Origin: Neodontobutis hainanensis
Lineage: Eukaryota; Chordata; Actinopteri; Gobiiformes; Odontobutidae
NCBI GenBank assembly: GCA_024349245.1
Contig: JALDNG010002595.1
Span: forward strand, 1 to 64,000
Direction: 5' to 3'
DNA: 64,000 nucleotides
Positions within the stretch are counted from its first letter, which is position 1; each line of letters starts with the position of its first letter. This document shows positions 56,470 through 64,000 of the stretch, piece by piece. Below the pieces are notes generated by a model that saw only the letters and a list, made by a program, of their open reading frames with translations, searched no databases and was not told the origin of the DNA. The translations under genes and the position numbers were made by a program.

Positions 56470-59400
56470 AGGGGCATTACGTAGCTTTCATAAAAACCTA
56501 ACAGTTACTGCCACCTGTGGCCGTTAGGAGAAACTACAGTCAGTGTCCAGCTCGCTCGTGTTCAGACTGGCGCGTGTTAAATGCGTGCATGACTGAGTCA
56601 CCGTCACCGAGCATTATCTTTCAGTCTGTCACCCTGAAGGACTTGGACATTTACTTGCATCATGTTTACAAAGGTAAGAAAAGTTACACTTGTGTAAAAG
56701 TGTATTGCTGAACAAATAACAAACTTTGAGAGTAAACTATATTTTAATGTCGAGTGCTGACACAGCAGTAAAGCAAACTCTTGAGACATGGAAGATAATA
56801 AAGCACCAGACTGACAAACGGCTCGTTTTATAAAGCGTTGTTCAACGCAGTAAGGCTGTTGTAACTTCGTATATATATTATCTACTGCATGTTACTTTTG
56901 TTAAAAGGGGCTAACGTTAGCTTAGCCGCTAACGGTACATCAACTCACGTAGCTTTTACCGAGGCTCAGTGTTTACAAGAGTCTCAGCAGGAGAACGGCT
57001 AAAGTTAGTGAACTTATCAGACAGGATACTGTACATGTGTTACTACTGTTATTTGTTTTTGCACCAACGTGTGACTGTCAACTCATTTAGCTTGTTTCTA
57101 GGTTATTACTATTACTGTAATGAATTGGTCCTGCATTATTTTGAGACATCATAAACGTAACCTCACAGTATAATTTTAGCTTATCATTGTTTATTTCACT
57201 GTTGGTGTCGTTCAGAAAACCTCAAACATGAAGTTTAGCACTATAAAAATACACATATGCAATTTTTTTTTTCCAAATCAGGACTCAAGTTCCGTTGGAA
57301 GAGAGCACTGATCGTGAGTGAAGAAGGGGGAGAGCGAGGGGAGGGCAAGAGGTGCAGAAGAGACCACGTGAGATGAAGAAGAGGAGCTGGGCCTGTCAGT
57401 GAAGAGGACAGACTGAGGGTGGCACAGCTGCTGCAGGACAACAAAGGCAGGTTGGTCATATATCTACAAATGATCAGACACACAAATAAACCTCTGAACT
57501 AAACAGTGCTTGTTGTTCCATTTTTATGAACAGTTAGAACGACTGTCGCAGGATGAGAAGGCTGAAGTTCTCCAGGTTGTTGTAACTCATCTGCCAGAGG
57601 CTTCTCTAGACCACACCAGGACCAATCATACCCAGTCGGGGTTAGCCAGCGTGGTGCACCTGCTTGAACTGCCGGGTCAGACCAACAAACCTGGAAAACA
57701 AATGCTGCAGACAGGATCCAGTAGGGTGTCTCACATGGAACATTGTCTGGATGTAGGCCTCCAGCCACATTTGAATTGGGGAGAAATACCCAGACTCATT
57801 TAGTAATTATAAGTTTCAAAGAAGCCCCTTTTAGAGTGAATTAACAATTATCCACTACCTATACATTTACTTGTTTCTGTAAAAGTAGTTTTTGTAGATA
57901 CACATCTCATATACACATAATAATTTGAGTGACTACCTCAAAAGATAGAGAGATTATTTATTACTCCTTGTTCTTTATTTACAAATGTTACACATTTTGA
58001 AAATACATATATAATTTTACTGTTTTCTGTATATATTTACTCTAAAGACATGTTCCATTAAAGCACTCTCTTCTATTGCTGCCCTTTACGTGGCTGAAGT
58101 TATGCCCAACAAAGAGAGAGACAAATAAAAAAAAAAGAAAATGCATTGGTGTTTTGACAGTAATATTCATTTCATCAATTTACAAAGGAATGTAATACAG
58201 ATGCACACAGTGTTTGAGAGGTAACAAACATGTCTTCAACATGTTAGATCAGTGCACCAAGATATTCTGGAGTTGCTCTGATAAATAACAAAACAGGCTA
58301 GACTTCTGCTGCATGAGACCTACACATAATGGTTCCTTATGAAAGAGGGAGAGAAAAGGACTGAGGGCATGTGACTGACACGCCTGTCTTCTGCAGTTGT
58401 GTCTGGGCTAATTCAGCTGAGGAGGCGGAACAACACCAGGTAGAAGACCAGGGGTCCGAGGGTCATCTTGAAGAACACTCCTTGAACACTTGAAGTCTCC
58501 CATGAGACTTTAGTCGGATCCCTAAATTGTTACTCTGCAGCCGTGGATGTATCTGTAGTCCTTTGCCTCCTTTACTGTGCAAGCACAATATGGCTATGAT
58601 TTTTGCTGTAGATCTTTTTGTCTGTGGAACAATACAATTAACATTAGATAACAACAACATGAGCATAATTTTTCAGGCTAAAAAAATATGAAATATAAAA
58701 ATGTATTACTTATGAAACCTGGTCTTTATTTTTGACATGTACTGGCCGGTGGTGGTGGTGATGATTATAGTCCAGTGCAGCGAGAAGAGTCCTAGCCTCA
58801 TCCACTGGCGGTGAGAACGAGAAGCGCTTGCCGGCGTACATGACTTTATGCTTCTGAAAGGACTCCAGATCAGAAGATAACCTAAGAGCAAAGAAAACAC
58901 ATGAAACTTCAGAGTATATCAAGTATATCAGACATGACTGTTGAAATAACCAAATAATAAAAACTTGTTCCATTGATAGTGCTGTAAATATAGTCAAAAC
59001 TCACACATTTAGCATATACTATCAAACAAATAAATCAGTATGTAAAATTATATATTTTTAAATCTTACCTAAAAGGTAAGAAACTTCTCAACATCCTTCA
59101 GCCACCGTCCGTTTAGAAGATAGAGACAGTTACATTTACCTTGCTTCAACACTTGGTCTTCATCCAGTGGTGGCACTCCCTCAATCTGGAACTCTTCACT
59201 GTTGACAAAGGAAATAAATTGTGTTACAGCAAAACTAAACCCATTACTGAGCTGGAGTGAATGTCACAATTAGAATAATTAAAATTTAAATGTAATTGTC
59301 ATACATTGTTGCAAGTGCACACTAGTAAAATTACAGTCTGACTTTAGTTTTTGTGTAATACTAAATGAAAACTGTCAGATTTGCATGCAGTGATTGAATC

Positions 59401-60748
59401 AGGATGCTGTGTCAATCCTATGTCTTTTCTTTGTGTGGATGTATGTGGCTCCTGACCATTAGCCACTGTATTTTTCTCATAGCTGTAAACAATTCAACCA
59501 TTTTTAGACTGCTGCCTTATATAATCTCATCACATTTATAAAAGCATTACATTCAACAGTGTCATTATAATAAAATGTATCCTTTACATACAATTTACAA
59601 ATAGACCACCAATAGATAATTAGTGACCAAATATACAAATAAAACGCAGGCGCACAGCTAATCACACTATAATCATAATCATCAGAGACCTGCAAATGTA
59701 ATTTAAATAACAAAACATCAGTGAATGGGTATAAGAAAAGTGGATCTATCCAGACAAAAGCAATAAGGCAAGACATGTGCCAGAGTTAGCATTAGATGGG
59801 CTGTGACAACAGTTACATCATATATTACATCCTTGCTAAATTTATAAAGTTGTCATGGATCACGTTATCTCTGGTGAAGGTTATTGAACAAACGAGCCAA
59901 AAGACATAACAAATAAAAAAGTACTTAGCAAGGTGCAACCCCAAAAAGAGTTCTGAGCTCATTAGCTCAGCTACTGAGCTACTTTTTCAAAAGACATTGA
60001 AAAAAGTCATTTGAAAGCTAAGACAGCAAGTTGATAAGACTTAGTAGCCTCTAAAATTGGGGTTATAATTCACTTCTCAAAGTCTCAGAGTATTTAATCC
60101 ATTCAAAACAGTAACTTTTTAGGAGTCGTTCATGTTAGCCGCTTAGCATCCCCATCTAACAAGCATGCTAATGTTATTTAGCTTTAGACAGCTGAAAACA
60201 AAACACCACAGTATATTATAAATTGTCTGTAATGATGTCTTAACTTTTCAAAAAGAAAAAAGCCAGCTCAGGGTCCGTTTTTATTCCCAAAGTAGAGTGT
60301 AACGTTAGCTCTCTCCATGGCTCAAATGCTCTGACTATGTTCACTCTTGTTTTTCCACTGTTTTGGTCACAGTTCTGTTTTCCTCTCGTGTCTTGCTCGA
60401 GTAAACATGTTATATTTTTTATTTTTTTGAGGTGTCAATGTCGGTGTCTGAGCAGTGCTAGAGGCCAATTGTTTTTTGTTGCTGGTAGAGTCCATCTCTG
60501 CCGGCTGATCTCGCTGGCTGTAATGGCGGCTTTGCCGAATTCAGCGCTGTACACAGGAGCGCGCACTCAACATCCGGGTAGATTTACCGGGAAAACCGGC
60601 CCGGCGCTTCACAATAAAATGAGCCTACAGGCTCACTGAAATAACAGTTTTTAACAAAGAATGTCTTAGTCGTCTCATCTAATTATGGTCGGCTCATATT
60701 TGGGCAAATAAAAACGTTATTTGAGCTTAAAAGTTACGTAGTGCCCCT
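56470..60748. mobile_element. Kolobok/T2-type DNA transposon, 4.28 kb
   Basis: The ends are inverted: AGGGGCATTACGTAGC on the left and the complement of AGGGGCACTACGTAAC on the right. Both are flanked by TTAA (56466-56469 and 60749-60752). TTAA plus AGGGG fits the TTAAAGGRR terminus of T2/Kolobok elements. Copy 1 preserves the empty site at 32801-32804. The interior carries minus-strand transposase-like exons (58710-58881 and 59140-59198). No complete frame was assembled and no THAP domain was recognised, so it may be non-autonomous. Confidence 0.8.
58710..58881 (-). pseudogene. Transposase C-terminal exon in the Kolobok-type element
   Basis: After the acceptor 'ctcttag' the minus strand reads L-x-x-D-LESFQKHKVMYAGKR, then a 'SPPVDEARTLLAALDYNHH' block, and stops at 58710. 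The LExFH-x-x-x-L-x-Y-x-x-KR followed by ART-LAALD-N order is what I remember from the C-terminal part of Kolobok-type transposases in fish and invertebrates. An upstream exon (59140-59198, 'FQIEGVPPLDEDQVLK') does not join in the right phase, so an exon is missing or the gene is broken. Confidence 0.5.
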
Positions 60749-60866
60749 TTAAGGTCAAGTTCGCACAATTTCCAACTTTAATCTACAAATTCCTCTTTGG
60801 TCTCTCTCAATAGATACAGTTTAAATAAATACAGATAAACATTTGTCTGGAATATGTTTATCTTAC

Positions 60867-61036
60867 CGCATGTGTTGCTGCTGTCTTTCTGCAGCGTCTG
60901 TCAGCCGACAGGAGCAGGTGTGTGGGGGAAGGACAGAGGAAGTTTGTGGTGCACTGGTTTGAGCGGAGAGGCCGAGACCTAAAAATCTCACAGGACATAA
61001 AATAAAAATACAAATGATTAGTGTTTTGAAGTCCAT
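60867..61036 (-). CDS. Conserved signal-peptide-like exon inside the LTR element (copy 2)
   Basis: Same 170-bp exon, frame and donor as 32920-33089, with conservative changes in the hydrophobic core and one Phe-to-Cys change. See that entry for the description. Confidence 0.35.
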
Positions 61037-62671
61037 GTGTGCCTTCCTTTTTAAGAAAAAAACTCCTTTCTCCTTTCTCAAAATGGCTTCTCCCCCTTTC
61101 TTTTTTTACTGTTACACCGGAAGCCTAGAAAAATATCTTCCATAAGCTATTTTTAAGCTATTTTTCTTTCTCGTAATTGTTTAAATCACAGCTTTCAACT
61201 CAGTTCTCAAACTTTTTCTACAAAACCATTAACCCTTTGTTAATGTTCACATTCTTAAACATTAGACATTCAACAATGGCGCCCATTCATACAACATTAC
61301 TTCTAATACACAACTTCTTTTAACTGCTTTTAACTTTAGGTCAACATTATACATTATATTATTTTCAAAAGTATAAGCCCTCACTCGTAGTCTTTTTTCT
61401 TATTCAGATGGATCAAAATAAGGTTAAATCAACCGCATAATTGTGTCACAATGTTAGATTGTCTGTTACTATTTTCTAATTAACTCCTTGCATGCAGGTA
61501 TTTGTAATTTACATAAATACGTATTTCGCTTGCTATTTTTCCTCAAATGGATCAGATTCTCTGAGTCACATTAACTTATCTTAGCTTAAGCTTTAAGTTA
61601 AGGCTTTTTCACATTCAGGCTGACTAATGTTAGTTCTCATTATTCAGACTGAATCAACTTCTTTCAATAAAATCAACTGCATTCAATCCACAGTCGCATC
61701 CCAATCACTCTCTCAACCACACTTTTACTCAGACTTTTTACTCACTAACCTTCAGGTTAGATAAACTTCATTAAAGCCACTTACTTCTGTGGGCTTTTAA
61801 ACCTTTATCTCACTGCGTCACACAGTGAACAATTCTCTGCAGGCCTGCTTTTACCAAGTCTCATAGACTTGAGCTATTTATCTCACTTAAAAGTGTTAGG
61901 CTAAGAATCTCGATAATAGTCCATACTGAGTTACCTGTGCGTCCAACGCACCTTGACCAACGTTCAGAGGTAAAGGCCAGCCTAATGAGAACGCTGCATT
62001 AGGACCCGCGCTGTTGATCTGTATTAAATCTTGCACTTCCTGGACCAGCCACATCCAGACCTCATACTCCTTATTGTAATCAGAAATCTTCTCTATACCG
62101 TAGAGCACGCACGTGATCATTCGTGGGAGTCAGATTCAAAAATCTCATAAAAACTTACAGAGCACCAGGTATCTAGTAAGCTTACAATCCAACAAGATTA
62201 CAGTCTTTAACACCAATTAACCTCAAACTTGTCCCGTTAAGGCCTCACTTACACTTATACAGTAAGGTCTTGACCAAAACACATGCTTTCCCCCTGTCCA
62301 CTGGACGGTCAGCGTTTAGCGTTCTTCTACCGTTATGATAACCACATGTAAATATTCTCAGATAAATACATGTAATCACCGAACAGTTTAAGTAGAAGCA
62401 ACCCAAACCACTACTTCCGGAAGGTTTCTCCGTTCACATTCACACAAAAATAAATTAATAAGCTGTTTAACTGAATCAAAAACTCCAATGGTCCAATTGT
62501 TCCTCAGCCGGACGTCTTTAAATGTCTCCTCTCTTTTTCTCTCTTTGTTCAGATATTGTCACTGAGTCTAAAAACAATAGTCTCGGGACTTACAGAGAAA
62601 TGCTTTGTGCATTTCCCTGTGCATGTCAGTTTCACTTTTCTGCATGAGAAACATCAGATGTCGATATCCCG

Positions 62672-62755
62672 CAGGGCCGGCCCTGGGCATAGGCGAATAG
62701 CAAATGCTAAGGGCTCCGCCACTTAGGCGCCCATGCACCCAAATTATTATTTTTA

Positions 62756-62810
<55 letters not shown>

Positions 62811-63922
62811 TACCAATACAACTTAAATATTATGAATAAAAAAAGCTATCGTCCATTAAAGACAAAACTACAACATTGCTTTCCGAATCCCGATCCACTC
62901 GTCCGACTCGTCCCCGCCCCGCCCTGCTGAAAAACAAACAAACATCCGTTACGTTATCCGTTGGCGAATTCACTGACACTGATAAGTTGTCATTATGTCA
63001 AAAGACCGAAGCCATCTGTTGCCCAGGGAAGAAAAAAAGAAGAAAAGAGGAAGAAAAACGCAAAAAGACAGAGGTAGGTAATGATGATCAGTTTATCTAT
63101 GTTGCATTAAGTTAGTTCAACGATGCCTGTAACGCTCGCTAATTTGAATTAGCTTATGACATAGTGTCATGAACTGCACGGTAGAGACAGACAGTGGTGA
63201 TCCAAACGCAGGCTTTAATGAAGGATGATCCAGAAAACACAACGAGTACACAGGCAGAGGGACATATAAATCTTTATTTAAAATGAGTTCTGCATAAAAT
63301 GTTGCTATATAAACGTAAATCTTTATTTAAAATGACTGAGTCCTACATAAAATGTTTTTATATATATGTATTATATATATGGATTTAGCAACTTTAAAAT
63401 TCAATTTAAATAAAGATTTACGATTTATCCTCTGTTTCATGGTTATAACATCATAAAGTGTAGTTAGTAGGACATTGCTGCCATGCCAGATATACTGGAA
63501 AACAAACACTTTAAAAATTAATTTTGAAAATATAACTACATTCATACTTTGCATGAATACCAGATGTAATTATTCTTGCTGTTTGTGTGTTTAAGCTATA
63601 ATGTGGTTTAGGTGCTGCCATATTTTTATAGTTTCACTATCATCAGCTTTTTAATAATAAAATGTAACACCCAATGGTCACATATAATCCTCCTCTTCTC
63701 TCTTCAGATGCACTTTTGAAATATCTGAACCCCGTACCTGCAAATCCTGGGCCACCTGTTGCAGACATCTCCATCTCAGCACCGCCCAGCGATTCCGCAT
63801 TAAGCACACCTCTTTCCTCCACTTCAGCAAGTTTAGGAGAAGTGTGTAAGTTTATGAACAAAATTCCAGGGGCACCAGGTGAAATCTTGCCTAGGGCAGC
63901 AAATTGGCCAGGGCCGGCCCTG
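62672..63922 (+). mobile_element. Non-autonomous hAT transposon in the primer-site region
   Basis: The ends are CAGGGCCGGCCCTG on both sides, and the exact 8-bp duplication atatcccg flanks them (62664-62671 and 63923-63930). These are hallmarks of hAT elements. It keeps a transposase-like first exon (62995-63073, MSKDRSHLLPREEKK, donor gtaggt). An in-frame second exon starts at 63709 (DALLKYLNPVPANPGPP) and then runs straight into the 3' end, so the catalytic part is deleted. A TA microsatellite lies at 62759-62806. Confidence 0.85.
62759..62806. repeat. (TA)n microsatellite within the hAT
   Basis: About 24 TA units. Confidence 0.92.
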
Positions 63923-63924
63923 AT

Positions 63925-63942
63925 ATCCCGGACAAGCCCCCA
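63925..63942 (-). other. Primer-binding site, proline-tRNA type (copy 2)
   Basis: The minus strand reads tgggggcttgtccgggat, an 18-base site with one mismatch (T for C) to the usual tRNA-Pro site, two bases inside the LTR. The hAT target duplication overlaps its inner end. Confidence 0.85.
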
Positions 63943-63944
63943 AA

Positions 63945-64000
63945 TGTTATAGGAATATTTTACATCCTTATATTTAACCAGAGATACACGGAGACTGATT
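63945..64000 (-). repeat. 5' LTR (copy 2), cut by the window end
   Basis: Starts tgttataggaatattttacatcc like the other LTRs; only 56 bp are visible. Confidence 0.8.

Larger units (their letters stand above)
43859..64000. repeat. Segmental duplication, copy 2
   Basis: Partner of 19495-34369. Copy-specific differences include an intact X gene, a SINE tail at 52363-52486, a Kolobok-type transposon at 56470-60748, a hAT at 62672-63922, about 230 bp missing near 50513, and about 480 bp of LTR-element sequence at 62166-62643 not present in copy 1. It continues past the window end. Confidence 0.9.
50917..64000 (-). mobile_element. Endogenous-retrovirus-like LTR element (copy 2), with nested insertions
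   Basis: Same minus-strand element as 27464-34369. The left (3') LTR is 50917-51282, the purine tract follows directly, and the primer-binding site is 63925-63942. The right LTR starts at 63945 and leaves the window. The interior is again without recognisable retroviral genes. It is split by the Kolobok-type element (56470-60748) and the hAT (62672-63922). 62166-62643 is extra leader sequence relative to copy 1. Confidence 0.8.

Noticed and set aside
57499..57803. Overlapping open frames of 89-97 codons on opposite strands in the Kolobok-type element
   Set aside because: Neither shows a motif I recognise, and strand choice cannot be supported from sequence alone.

Overview
The window is intron-rich, AT-rich vertebrate DNA packed with repeat families typical of ray-finned fish: tRNA-derived SINEs with L2-type tails, Tc1, hAT, piggyBac and Kolobok-type DNA transposons, R4-type and other LINE fragments, and a retrovirus-like LTR element with a proline-tRNA primer site. 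I read it as a teleost, probably percomorph, genome. No bacterial or organellar genes were seen. Assignments come from reading motifs, reading frames and splice sites by eye; no database search was run.

Layout: 1-3325 holds an interspersed repeat in several copies and a LINE reverse-transcriptase fragment. 4267-4953 holds a candidate gene for a tiny secreted protein made of five phase-0 exons. 5275-8000 is a graveyard of mobile elements. 8921-15933 holds a HIPK/DYRK-like protein kinase gene on the + strand. It has a promoter-like cluster of two CArG boxes and a CRE, eleven exons, a frameshift and an in-frame stop near the end of the kinase domain, and probably a 3' UTR made of a 2.3 kb minisatellite. 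16690-18650 is a Tc1 relic followed by a second, 15-bp minisatellite.

19495-34369 and 43859-64000 are two copies of one large segmental duplication; parts of 2040-5995 are also duplicated at 41387-43815. Each copy carries an acidic two-exon gene ('X') with a conserved promoter, broken by a frameshift in copy 1 and intact (324 codons) in copy 2. Next come imprecise TAG trinucleotide arrays flanked by a diverged direct repeat, and then a minus-strand, non-autonomous LTR retroelement. Copy 2 of that element was later hit by a 4.28 kb Kolobok/T2-type transposon (TTAA target duplication) and a 1.25 kb hAT transposon (8-bp target duplication in the primer-binding region).

Between the copies lies a 3.7 kb inverted repeat (34603-38341). 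Its two arms carry the same first-exon/splice-donor sequence facing outward. The right arm leads into a plausible three-exon, probably non-coding transcript ending near 39501. The only apparently intact protein-coding units are X copy 2 and, less surely, the small secreted gene; the kinase looks recently broken. The kinase and X proteins share a C-terminal SGSxKRxR-plus-acidic signature. Together with their proximity this suggests, but does not prove, a locus of rapidly evolving nuclear proteins.
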